In this document: positions 19,282-26,291 of the stretch, one piece after another
Numbering within the stretch: position 1 is the stretch's first letter
How the letters are laid out: the number at the start of each line of letters is the position of its first letter
Virus record (IMG/VR): IMGVR_UViG_3300028829_005696
Span: 1 to 27,691 of that record
Origin: a virus
DNA length: 27,691 bases
Direction: 5' to 3' (one strand)
The notes under the pieces: model-generated
What the model saw: only the letters and a program-made list of their open reading frames with translations
Database searches by the model: none
Told to the model about the DNA's origin: nothing
Program-made: the position numbers and the translations under genes

Positions 19282-19551
19282 TTATTTATTTTTCGTAGAA
19301 TACTGATCAAGAGTTCTAGGGTCATCAAAATTTAAACCTAAAAAATAATCGTATCCATACTTCTTATCATTATCAAATGAAAAATTAACCAAATCTTCTA
19401 TATGAGATACATGAGGTATCGCATTACCCCGCTCCCAATTACCCAAAGTTGATACGGATATCTCCATTATTTCTGAGAACTTTTCTGTAGAAAGACCAAA
19501 TTCTTGCCTAAGGCCCCTCACGTTTCTAGCAAATGCGCTTAACTTTTTCAT
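19282..19551 (-). CDS. XRE-family repressor-like regulator
   Basis: 89 aa, GAGG 5 nt before the ATG. The helix-turn-helix covers about residues 8-43: ARNVRGLRQEFGLSTEKFSE, ISVSTLGNWERGNAIP, the classic pattern of lambda cI/Cro and P22 C2 type domains (the TLGNWERG recognition and turn segment). The C-terminus (about 45 residues, YFLGLNFDDPRTLDQY) is too short for a LexA-like self-cleavage domain, so it would not be cleaved on SOS induction in the cI way; it is Cro-sized or a compact repressor. It is expressed away from the 19632-19655 palindrome, with early genes on the other side, the usual switch arrangement. Confidence 0.85.
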   Translation of the reverse strand: MKKLSAFARNVRGLRQEFGLSTEKFSEIMEISVSTLGNWERGNAIPHVSHIEDLVNFSFDNDKKYGYDYFLGLNFDDPRTLDQYSTKNK

Positions 19552-19631
19552 ATAAACCTCGTGATTAATAACTATTATTTGAAGTTAACACACAAACATA
19601 TAAGTATCAACTATTTACATATAAAACCTAA

Positions 19632-19655
19632 TTTTTTACATTTAAATGTAAAAAA
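19632..19655. promoter_or_regulatory. 24-bp perfect palindrome, candidate operator of the XRE regulator
   Basis: TTTTTTACATTT (19632-19643) and its exact complement AAATGTAAAAAA (19644-19655). It lies 3 bp upstream of the -35 of the plus-strand early promoter and within the divergent region of the repressor gene. Half-site-like TTTACAT copies flank it at 19612-19618 and 19659-19665, the latter being the -35 itself. Confidence 0.7.
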
Positions 19656-19658
19656 CGC

Positions 19659-19687
19659 TTTACATGGCTAAAAATAAAAGTTAATAT
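19659..19687 (+). promoter_or_regulatory. Early promoter for the 19719-22249 operon
   Basis: TTTACA (19659-19664), 17-nt spacer, TAATAT (19682-19687). The start point should fall near CTAACACACA (19695), followed by AAGGAAATTAAAC and the ATG. The leader is nearly the same as that of the 11574 operon. Confidence 0.6.
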
Positions 19688-19718
19688 TAAATCTCTAACA
19701 CACAAAAGGAAATTAAAC

Positions 19719-19955
19719 ATGAAAGCATTTGAAAACATCTGGAACTGTAATAAAGGTTTATATGACAACGATATACACCTTATTAAGGACTGCTTACAAT
19801 CACTTGGATTATATGAACATCTAAATAATTTAGATAATGATTTGTTTCAGTTAGACAAGCAACGTTACATCAACCTAATTCAAAAAGTTGCTACTGATCA
19901 AAACAGAGGAGATTTAATTGAGGACCTAGGTTTAAACGGATTAATTTATTGCTAA
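19719..19955 (+). CDS. Small early protein, unknown
   Basis: 78 aa with AAAAGGAAA before the ATG. It is helical and acidic, with regularly spaced Leu (HLIKDCLQSLGLYEHLNNLD) and a second helix (DKQRYINLIQKVATDQNRGD). No motif is recognised. As first gene after the presumed repressor-controlled early promoter it may be a regulator or host-takeover protein. Confidence 0.65.
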   Translation: MKAFENIWNCNKGLYDNDIHLIKDCLQSLGLYEHLNNLDNDLFQLDKQRYINLIQKVATDQNRGDLIEDLGLNGLIYC

Positions 19956-19965
19956 GGAGGGCGAT

Positions 19966-20388
19966 ATGAATAAGTACTCAAAAGAAATGGCTATGTTTAT
20001 TGATGAAACAATTAGCTTCCACTCTGACAGAAGCGGATTTGTAGAAGTTAAAAGTCTGCCGTGCTCAGTTATAAAAGAGTTTGCTGCAATATGCATGGAG
20101 TCTTCAGACGATGAAATTGTATTCCTCACTGAGGCTGACCAATCTGAGATTACAAAACTAATAGTTCAGCACTTTAAAAAAGAAGATGACGATACATTGT
20201 TTGACTTAGATGAGTACATATCTAACGAAGCGATTAAGTATTATACCCCCGTTTTGGAAGAGATGCTTGAATCAGTATCAACAAAAAATATGCAAAACGT
20301 ACTTGAAAGCAATGGGTTTCACATGATTACCGACAGAGACAACGGCGAAAACCACTGGATAAATGGCTCAAGGAGGGTAAACTCATGA
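19966..20388 (+). CDS. Acidic early protein, unknown
   Basis: 140 aa, AAGGAGGGCG before the ATG. It is acidic overall, with a helical core (CSVIKEFAAICMESSDDEIV, then EEMLESVSTKNMQNVLESNG) and a basic C-terminus. No enzymatic motif is visible. It overlaps the next start as ATGA. Function unknown. Confidence 0.65.
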   Translation: MNKYSKEMAMFIDETISFHSDRSGFVEVKSLPCSVIKEFAAICMESSDDEIVFLTEADQSEITKLIVQHFKKEDDDTLFDLDEYISNEAIKYYTPVLEEMLESVSTKNMQNVLESNGFHMITDRDNGENHWINGSRRVNS

Positions 20389-20483
20389 AAAATAAAGAAT
20401 CTCTTAAAGATGTATTTTGGCTAGTAGTAATGGCTGGGATGATTTTTATTATGTTCATACAAATAACGGAGATACCGCAATGA
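20385..20483 (+). CDS. 32-aa single-span membrane peptide
   Basis: It starts in the ATGA overlap with the previous stop and ends in an ATGA overlap with the next gene. After a charged head (MKNKESLKDV) comes a hydrophobic helix (FWLVVMAGMIFIMFIQI). Both overlaps make expression likely even at this length. Function unknown. Confidence 0.5.
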   Translation: MKNKESLKDVFWLVVMAGMIFIMFIQITEIPQ

Positions 20484-20719
20484 GGAGTTTTTTTAGAATG
20501 ATGGATCGTGATATGAAGATAGAGTTTAATACTGACATAAATACATTAACTAATATTGTATGCCAGCTTGAAAGCTTGGGAAGGTCTATACGCTATAATT
20601 CAATACCAGGCCACGATCCTGTTGAAATTGAAAAAGTTGTTAGTCAAATTAAATCTCAAATTAAATCTCAAATTAAAGGAATTAATAACAACCAACATAA
20701 TATTGCGAAAACATTATAA
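20480..20719 (+). CDS. Small early protein with SQIK repeats, unknown
   Basis: 79 aa from the ATG at 20480, overlapping the peptide gene by 4 nt; a longer frame from 20417 would overlap that gene and lacks a ribosome site. The N-terminus is basic/Met-rich (MRSFFRMMDRDMKIEFN), the middle helical (TLTNIVCQLESLGRSI), and the C-terminus carries three short SQIK/KSQIK units from a 12-bp DNA repeat (20643-20678). Function unknown. Confidence 0.6.
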   Translation: MRSFFRMMDRDMKIEFNTDINTLTNIVCQLESLGRSIRYNSIPGHDPVEIEKVVSQIKSQIKSQIKGINNNQHNIAKTL

Positions 20720-20729
20720 GGAAATAAAT

Positions 20730-21620
20730 ATGTTAAGAGGTACAAAGCCTAGCAAGGTAGATAAAAGACTAAAGGCTCTATTTTATGGTGATGCAGGTGT
20801 TGGAAAGACTACAGCTGCTATACAGTTCCCAAAGCCTTACGTAATAGATACCGAAAAAGGATGCGTAAATGATAAGTATGTTGATATTCTGAATGAAGTT
20901 GGAGGAGCAATATTTCATACTGTATCTTTTTCAGAGTTAATAACAGAGGTGAAAACGCTAATATCTGAGAAGCATGATTATAAAACATTAGTTATAGATC
21001 CATTAACTAATATTCATCATAACTTAATTGATGAGTGCCAAAATAGCTTAAGATCAGGTAAAGACGATGGAACTGGATTTGGAAGACATTATGCCTTAGC
21101 AAACAAAAAGATGAGGCATCTTTTTAATTTACTTTCAAGGCTGGATATGAATGTTATTGTTACAGCGCATTCAAAGGATAAATACGTAGAAGGTACTGTA
21201 AATACAACGTCTGGAAAGACTTTTGATTGTTATAAAAAGTCAGAGTTTCTATTTGATCTTCTTTTCAAGATAAGGAGAGAAGGAAAAGATCTTGTTGCAA
21301 CTGTTGAAAAAAGTCGAGTTGATGGTTTTGAGTTATATAAAGATTATGTTTTTAGCTATAAAAATATATCAAAAATTTATGGAAAGGAGATACTTGAGAG
21401 GGATTGCACGCCTGAAGTTTTGGCTTCAAAAGATCAGATATCAAGTTTAAACGATCTTATATATAAATTAAATGTTCAAGAAAAAGTAACTTCAAAATGG
21501 CTTGAATCAGCTGGTTGCTATGATTTTTCAGAGATGAATGAAAAAACAATACAAAAATGTATAGACTATCTTCAAAACAAAGTTGAAGAATCTATGATAA
21601 AAGACGACGTAGAAATGTAG
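20730..21620 (+). CDS. Sak4-like RecA-fold ATPase (single-strand annealing/recombination)
   Basis: 296 aa from the ATG at 20730 with AAGGAAAT upstream; a longer in-frame extension to 20556 lies inside the previous gene and is rejected. Walker A is GDAGVGKTT (residues 20-28), followed by PKPYVIDTEKGCV. Walker B-like TLVIDPLTNI lies near residue 85-94, and LDMNVIVTAHSKDK near 138-151 is the strand with the sensor-like His. The core matches phage AAA_24/Sak4 ATPases, RecA-like proteins that anneal or exchange strands together with a phage SSB. An SSB-type gene lies 165 nt downstream, as expected. The C-terminal about 70 residues are helical. Confidence 0.8.
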   Translation: MLRGTKPSKVDKRLKALFYGDAGVGKTTAAIQFPKPYVIDTEKGCVNDKYVDILNEVGGAIFHTVSFSELITEVKTLISEKHDYKTLVIDPLTNIHHNLIDECQNSLRSGKDDGTGFGRHYALANKKMRHLFNLLSRLDMNVIVTAHSKDKYVEGTVNTTSGKTFDCYKKSEFLFDLLFKIRREGKDLVATVEKSRVDGFELYKDYVFSYKNISKIYGKEILERDCTPEVLASKDQISSLNDLIYKLNVQEKVTSKWLESAGCYDFSEMNEKTIQKCIDYLQNKVEESMIKDDVEM

Positions 21621-21628
21621 GGATTAAA

Positions 21629-21775
21629 ATGAAAAGTACTAAACGTAAAAAAGTGAGAGAGGGTTTTGATTTTTTTAAATCTGTTTTTAAGAATTACTTG
21701 TTCGTTATAGTAAGTCCCCTGGTGTTTACCGGGGTTCTTATGACATTGATTAGCAAGTTAAGATTATTTAAGTAG
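21629..21775 (+). CDS. 48-aa single-span membrane peptide
   Basis: Starts 8 nt after the ATPase stop with AGGGATTAAA before the ATG. A very basic head (MKSTKRKKVREGFD) precedes a hydrophobic helix (YLFVIVSPLVFTGVLMTLIS) and a Lys/Arg end. The positive-inside rule is ambiguous. It sits between the ATPase and the SSB-type gene in the same direction; no family is recognised. Confidence 0.55.
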   Translation: MKSTKRKKVREGFDFFKSVFKNYLFVIVSPLVFTGVLMTLISKLRLFK

Positions 21776-21784
21776 GAGATTTTT

Positions 21785-22249
21785 ATGTTAAATGATTTAG
21801 GTGAACTTGATATTTCTAGTGTATATATCACTAAGGAAGAAATCCTAAAAGCCAACATCGTGGATCGTTACAGCGGAAAGTTTAAAGTTGATAAGGTGAA
21901 TTTTATTGAAAAAAACAGCAAAGGCGACCCTATGTTAATGGTCAGCCTGAACTTTAAAACCGATGATAAAAATTGTTTTTGTACCAAATTTTTAACGCTT
22001 AACGAAAAAAGCAAAAAATTTACAAGGCAGTTTTTTGACAACATCGGTCTAACAGAGATGTACGACACAAAAAAAATAAAGCTATCTGAAATTCAAGGCA
22101 AATATGGAAATGGTCACTTTAAAGCAGAAGAAAACGACAAATATGGCTGGCAAATGGTGCTCGTAAACTATATCATGGACGACGAAAAAGAAGATAGTAA
22201 AATAAATGAGCAAAACACAGAAAATCAAGACGACGACATACCTTTTTAG
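21785..22249 (+). CDS. Single-stranded DNA-binding-like protein with DDDIPF tail
   Basis: 154 aa, AGGAGATTTTT before the ATG. The body is an OB-fold-like beta-rich domain (SGKFKVDKVNFIEKNSKGDP, MLMVSLNFKTDDKNCF, KFTRQFFDNIGL). The linker is acidic/Asn-Gln-rich and the last six residues are DDDIPF, the same tip found on bacterial SSB, which recruits partners such as RecO, PriA and exonucleases. The body resembles DUF669-type phage SSBs rather than bacterial SSB. Together with the upstream Sak4-like ATPase it forms a recombination pair. Confidence 0.85.
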   Translation: MLNDLGELDISSVYITKEEILKANIVDRYSGKFKVDKVNFIEKNSKGDPMLMVSLNFKTDDKNCFCTKFLTLNEKSKKFTRQFFDNIGLTEMYDTKKIKLSEIQGKYGNGHFKAEENDKYGWQMVLVNYIMDDEKEDSKINEQNTENQDDDIPF

Positions 22250-22258
22250 GTAACCAGT

Positions 22259-22315
22259 TTTAACGGCGCACGTAATCCAGCTTCCTTGTACACCATACTG
22301 ACGTGCGTCGTTAAA
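22259..22315. terminator. 15-bp inverted repeat between converging operons
   Basis: TTTAACGGCGCACGT (22259-22273) pairs with ACGTGCGTCGTTAAA (22301-22315) with one G-T pair, leaving a 27-nt loop. It starts 9 nt after the SSB stop and ends 1 nt before the stop of the holin-like gene. The AT outer ends give short T/A runs on both strands, so it can act as a bidirectional terminator, though the loop is long for one. Confidence 0.6.
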
Positions 22316-22316
22316 T

Positions 22317-22715
22317 TTACCTTCCTTTATTTCCGAACAAGTAAAAGCACGCTGCCGACGATAAATACACATGACATGGTCCTATTGGTAGCCCGTGAAT
22401 ATCGTTCCAACTGATTGACTGCGATCCAGTAAACGCTGCTTTTAAAACTCCGTTGGTCTCAACATATGCCATTTCGATTGGTATTCCAAAATACGATGCA
22501 AAAAAAGGAATCAGGCATACATAGCTGATAATTATTATTGCGCATATAGATTGGAGCCATACAAATGGTTTGTACTTAATTTGACGTATTGATTCAACAG
22601 CTTTGTATTTAGCCGTTATCTTGTGCTTCTTAAGATCAAAGTAATTTTTGATTATACTGCCGAGCTGTCCTTGAATCCCTCCGAGGACAGCTGCGCTACT
22701 GTAGTTTAAATCCAT
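22317..22715 (-). CDS. Holin-like small membrane protein
   Basis: 132 aa, AAGGAAG before the ATG. The N-terminal about 55 residues are soluble and basic (IKNYFDLKKHKITAKYKAVE, then SIRQIKYKPF). Residues about 50-78 (FVWLQSICAIIIISYVCLIP) form one span or a hairpin, and a second hydrophobic stretch near the C-terminus (PCHVYLSSAACFYLFGNKGR) ends basic. The layout, with a soluble head, RPF/KPF-W then a hydrophobic pair, a short SWNDIHG linker and an L-YLFG-K/R end, is that of small phage holins of the 3TM type, but it has only two clear spans. No endolysin is next to it, so this is a moderate call. Confidence 0.55.
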   Translation of the reverse strand: MDLNYSSAAVLGGIQGQLGSIIKNYFDLKKHKITAKYKAVESIRQIKYKPFVWLQSICAIIIISYVCLIPFFASYFGIPIEMAYVETNGVLKAAFTGSQSISWNDIHGLPIGPCHVYLSSAACFYLFGNKGR

Positions 22716-22741
22716 TTTGACTTCCTTGTCATTTTAAAAAT

Positions 22742-22897
22742 TTAAAGTTTTTGTAGCTTCAGTAAAGCACCAATCAGTCTTTGATAATCGCTAATCAAAC
22801 CAACGGTGCTAGGCTCGGCCATTTGCAGTGCCGCTATCAATTGCTGTACTAGATTCTCTTGAATTTTATATTCAACAATTTCTTTTGTTTCAGACAT
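22742..22897 (-). CDS. Small helical protein upstream of the holin-like gene
   Basis: 51 aa, GGAGAATTAAATA before the ATG. One long amphipathic helix pair (EIVEYKIQENLVQQLIAALQ, LISDYQRLIGALLKLQKL) carries Leu at heptad-like spacing, so a coiled-coil is likely. There is no membrane segment. It lies between fibre genes and the holin-like gene in a shared operon. It could be a fibre-assembly or lysis-timing factor; nothing is specific. Confidence 0.55.
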   Translation of the reverse strand: MSETKEIVEYKIQENLVQQLIAALQMAEPSTVGLISDYQRLIGALLKLQKL

Positions 22898-22924
22898 TAT
22901 TTAATTCTCCATAGTTAGTTGAAG

Positions 22925-22950
22925 CAATAGTATACATTAAGTTGCATACA
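22925..22950 (-). promoter_or_regulatory. Possible promoter for the 51-aa and holin-like genes
   Basis: Minus strand TATACT at 22934-22929 directly preceded by TG, in TGTATACTATT, the same string as at the 15421 promoter. No good -35 is visible. It lies in the short gap after the fibre stop. Confidence 0.3.
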
Positions 22951-22953
22951 AAT

Positions 22954-25900
22954 TTATACTTCAACTCCTGCTAACTGTAAATTGTTTAACAAAATATCAT
23001 TTGAGCCAGAGTCATTTTGTACATATAGCTGAAATGTATCGCCTTGCGTTGCAAAACCAATTACGTTATAGCTAAAACCCGCAGGTACACCGCTATCAGC
23101 TTGCAGCTTAGCCGTTGGGCCAGCAGGTACACCATTTTGCAACAAACCTACTTGCAAGTCTTGGTTGTTACCGCCTGATTGCAATGTGAGCTGCCCTGTC
23201 AAGTTAATGGTAAAGTAGTTCGGCCGTTTGCTATCTTTGGTAATTACGCCGGTGCTATTGTTTAAAGTAACACGCGATTCACCGTTAGAAATAAAATTAG
23301 TAGCGGCAACAGGCGTTGGTGTGCTAACTGCCGAAATCGTAGTAACCAATGCGTTAGCATCTACTTCTGAATTAATAAAAGCAACTAAATTTGGCGTATT
23401 TTGATTAGCCTCAACAATCCAGCTCGGTTGCAAGTCAATGTCAATGACAAGCGGTTGATATGTTGGCAGATTCAAATTTCCGTCTACAAACGTAGTTGAT
23501 GTTAAGTTTGCAAAACCAAAAGTTGCTAAATTATCGATAAAAATACCGTTCTGGTTTTGCTGCGGATGCACAATCAAACCACTTAAATTTACCGCGCCAA
23601 ATCCTACAGCGGTAGGGTGGTTTTCAAATTGCAACATGTTGCCTTCGAAAAAGTTGGCTGGCGTTGGATTGGTTGACTCATCATACCAACGCAAAAATTC
23701 ACAACTTGTGAACTCGACTTTACTTGTACCAAGCAAGCTAATACCAAATTGAGGTTGAGCAACACTAGGCGCTTGAAAATAGTAAAATAACGTTTGGCTA
23801 ACATCGATTAAGTCAAAACCTTCTATTAACATACCGTTTATGCAATTTCTAAACTGACAATTTGTAATATTAAGCGTTTTACTGCGTCCAGAATTAAAAG
23901 GGTCAGCTGCGTTTATATTAGTACCATAAATTGCATAGGTATTATCGCCTTGAGCGCTTAATTTAATGTCAGCTATTTCAAAGTCTTCATCATAGACCTG
24001 AATCATGCCGCCAATATATGAACCTGTCATAGTAATTGAACTGTTGTCTCGGCCTGTACCTTTAAAAGTTACACCAGGTTGGTTAATAACTATTGGTGAC
24101 GTTATTGTTCTGTCGCCTAAGAAAATGTAAGTTGTATTTGATTGTATAAATGCCGGAACTTCACCATCTTTTACGTAGATTATTTTTTGACCTAAAACAA
24201 CGTTTCCGGTTGTTGTGTCAAGCGATAAATCTTGAGTGCCGTTTGCCTTAATTTCAAACGCTGTAGCGCTTATAAAGTTTTGAAAATCAAGATAGCCATT
24301 CGGACCTTGCAACGTTCTAACTACTGAAATGTCATTAGAACTCATGTCTAGCGTTTTATATATATTAACTTGCCCAATACCAGAAAATCGCATGTACTCT
24401 TCTAGCGAACCACCAGTTGCACACCAAAAATTACGCTGCCCTGATTCATTGCCAGCAGTAACATTTTGTGTAATGTGATCTTCTCTTAAGTATGTAAACG
24501 GGTTTGCTGCACTATTTTCACTGCTATTTATCATCTGATAAGTAGTAGCCCCGTTTGCTCCAGCATTCTGATTTCTAATGGCATATTGTAGCAAAGAACC
24601 AGGCGTGGACACGTTTGTTTGTTCAATTTGATTTAGAAATGCAAATTGCGTGCTAATTAAAGCTTGTGACTCAACACTATTTGCGTTGAATATATTGCCA
24701 GCCTGCATATCGATAGAAGGCGTTTCAATTCTTACGTTAGCTTGTATAACCCCTGCGTTTGTTATGAGGTTGTTTTGCATGTTTAAATCGCGAAAACTAA
24801 CGTTTTGGACACCTGTTTTAAAACAATCAATCTGTGCATTATTAATAATGTTTGTGAAAACGGTTTCTGCTTCAAATGCTGCATCAGTATCATTTACAAC
24901 TTGCACAGTCATTGTTTCAAAGGTTTTACTTAAACCGTTGCTTGCTTGTGTCTGACCGCCAATGCTAGCAATTGGAACTCCTGGCGCTGTTGGCGTTAGG
25001 TGCTGGAAAAAAAGTAATGGGCCGCCTATGTCAGGATAATCAATTTGCAGGGCACGATTAACTTGTACGCCCGTTGTGTTACCGCCTTCAATAACACTAA
25101 ATCCTAAACGGCCAGTGCTAGAGAACACTTCAAGGTCAACATTACTATCCATGTTTATGGTAGGGCCAGCGTCATAAGCTTCTTGCAAAGTAGAAACGCC
25201 GATACTACCAATTGCCGCATCAATCCCTTGCAATGCGCCGTTTACACTTGTGCTAGTTGGCGTATAGTTCAGCGGCGTGTAGTTAGAAAGCAACCCATCA
25301 CTGATTAGTTTGTAATTTACTGTGGCGCCATTTAATACAGATGGTGTCTGCTCAATTTGGTCAATATCAAGCGTTGCTGCAAGACCATCAACAACAAGGC
25401 TGTTGTAAAATGAATTTACGCTAGTTGCATTTAAAACGCCTGTTCCAGTTTGCAAATAAGTAGCGGAGCTTAAAAAATTAACATCTTTTATTGTTGACAC
25501 CATTTGGTTTTGCGAGCAGTCAAAAAGCGCTGCACCACGAACTTGTGAGTTGTTAATATTAATGCCTATGCCAGGTAAAGCATTAGATTTTTCTACTGTA
25601 AGCGCATCTAAATAAAAGTTATCAATAAAGCATGATGTGTTTTCTAGTATTAAAGATGGCTCAGGCCCTACAGCCACCCAATTGTTTACAATTAATGCCG
25701 CCCCAAAAGCACCACCTTGTATTGTTACTGTATAAGGTGCCGTAGTTAAAATATCCTCGAAGCGAATACCAACTATAGTTGTAGATGCAGTGAAATCTAA
25801 ATTAGCGCCACCAACTAAATTTAAATCCGCAAAATTATAAATGCGTGAAATGGACCCGCCATTGAAACTAGGATCAGCAGTAACAGTGTTTGTAATTGCC

Positions 25901-26280
25901 AACGCACTATTTTGACCGTCAATATTAACCCATGCTTTTAAAGCAAGGCTTGGCTCAATAAATATACCTGTCACTAAAAAAATAGTGTATGGTTTACTTG
26001 CGCTTGCATCTGTAATTTGTGACAAAGCGTAGCTTAATGTTTCGTAAGGGTTGCCAATTGTCCCAGCATCTGGCGTATCGTTACCAGTATTTGAAACATA
26101 AACCTCGGTAGGGCTTGAGGATGTGGAGCTATCTACTAGATTCTCCCATGTAGCTCCGTTGTTTTTAGTGACTTGTAAATTATCGACGTCGACATTGTAA
26201 ATCGTCGCCCCATCTGGAACGCTAGGTAGAGCGTTTCTTTCTGCGGTTGTTAGCAGTGGAAATATGAGTGTCTGTGTCAT
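22954..26280 (-). CDS. Large tail fibre / tailspike-type adsorption protein
   Basis: 1108 aa. A short head (MTQTLIFPLLTTAERNALPS, GATIYNVDVDNLQVTKNNGA) is typical of the part that attaches to the tail. From residue about 61 EVYVSNTGNDTPDAGTIGNP starts a pectate-lyase-like right-handed beta-helix of several hundred residues with repeated Asn/Asp/Gly turns. The centre has LQEAYDAGPTINMDSNVDLE near residue 360, a module common in phage fibre proteins. The C-terminal about 120 residues form a beta-sandwich-like knob (VGLLQNGVPAGPTAKL ... GDTFQLYVQN). It should bind and possibly cut a surface polysaccharide, but catalytic residues cannot be assigned by eye. Confidence 0.8.
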   Translation of the reverse strand: MTQTLIFPLLTTAERNALPSVPDGATIYNVDVDNLQVTKNNGATWENLVDSSTSSSPTEVYVSNTGNDTPDAGTIGNPYETLSYALSQITDASASKPYTIFLVTGIFIEPSLALKAWVNIDGQNSALAITNTVTADPSFNGGSISRIYNFADLNLVGGANLDFTASTTIVGIRFEDILTTAPYTVTIQGGAFGAALIVNNWVAVGPEPSLILENTSCFIDNFYLDALTVEKSNALPGIGININNSQVRGAALFDCSQNQMVSTIKDVNFLSSATYLQTGTGVLNATSVNSFYNSLVVDGLAATLDIDQIEQTPSVLNGATVNYKLISDGLLSNYTPLNYTPTSTSVNGALQGIDAAIGSIGVSTLQEAYDAGPTINMDSNVDLEVFSSTGRLGFSVIEGGNTTGVQVNRALQIDYPDIGGPLLFFQHLTPTAPGVPIASIGGQTQASNGLSKTFETMTVQVVNDTDAAFEAETVFTNIINNAQIDCFKTGVQNVSFRDLNMQNNLITNAGVIQANVRIETPSIDMQAGNIFNANSVESQALISTQFAFLNQIEQTNVSTPGSLLQYAIRNQNAGANGATTYQMINSSENSAANPFTYLREDHITQNVTAGNESGQRNFWCATGGSLEEYMRFSGIGQVNIYKTLDMSSNDISVVRTLQGPNGYLDFQNFISATAFEIKANGTQDLSLDTTTGNVVLGQKIIYVKDGEVPAFIQSNTTYIFLGDRTITSPIVINQPGVTFKGTGRDNSSITMTGSYIGGMIQVYDEDFEIADIKLSAQGDNTYAIYGTNINAADPFNSGRSKTLNITNCQFRNCINGMLIEGFDLIDVSQTLFYYFQAPSVAQPQFGISLLGTSKVEFTSCEFLRWYDESTNPTPANFFEGNMLQFENHPTAVGFGAVNLSGLIVHPQQNQNGIFIDNLATFGFANLTSTTFVDGNLNLPTYQPLVIDIDLQPSWIVEANQNTPNLVAFINSEVDANALVTTISAVSTPTPVAATNFISNGESRVTLNNSTGVITKDSKRPNYFTINLTGQLTLQSGGNNQDLQVGLLQNGVPAGPTAKLQADSGVPAGFSYNVIGFATQGDTFQLYVQNDSGSNDILLNNLQLAGVEV

Positions 26281-26291
26281 GGTTTAATTCC

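Noticed and set aside
20640-20680. 12-bp tandem repeat as origin iterons
   Set aside because: The repeat lies within a reading frame and encodes SQIK units; no other origin signs are near.
20556-20729. N-terminal extension of the Sak4-like ATPase
   Set aside because: It lies inside the 79-aa gene in another frame; the ATG at 20730 has AAGGAAAT and gives the normal family N-terminus.
22082-22372. 96-codon minus-strand frame
   Set aside because: Antisense to the SSB-like gene and across the convergent hairpin; Phe/Val/Cys-rich composition typical of a shadow frame.
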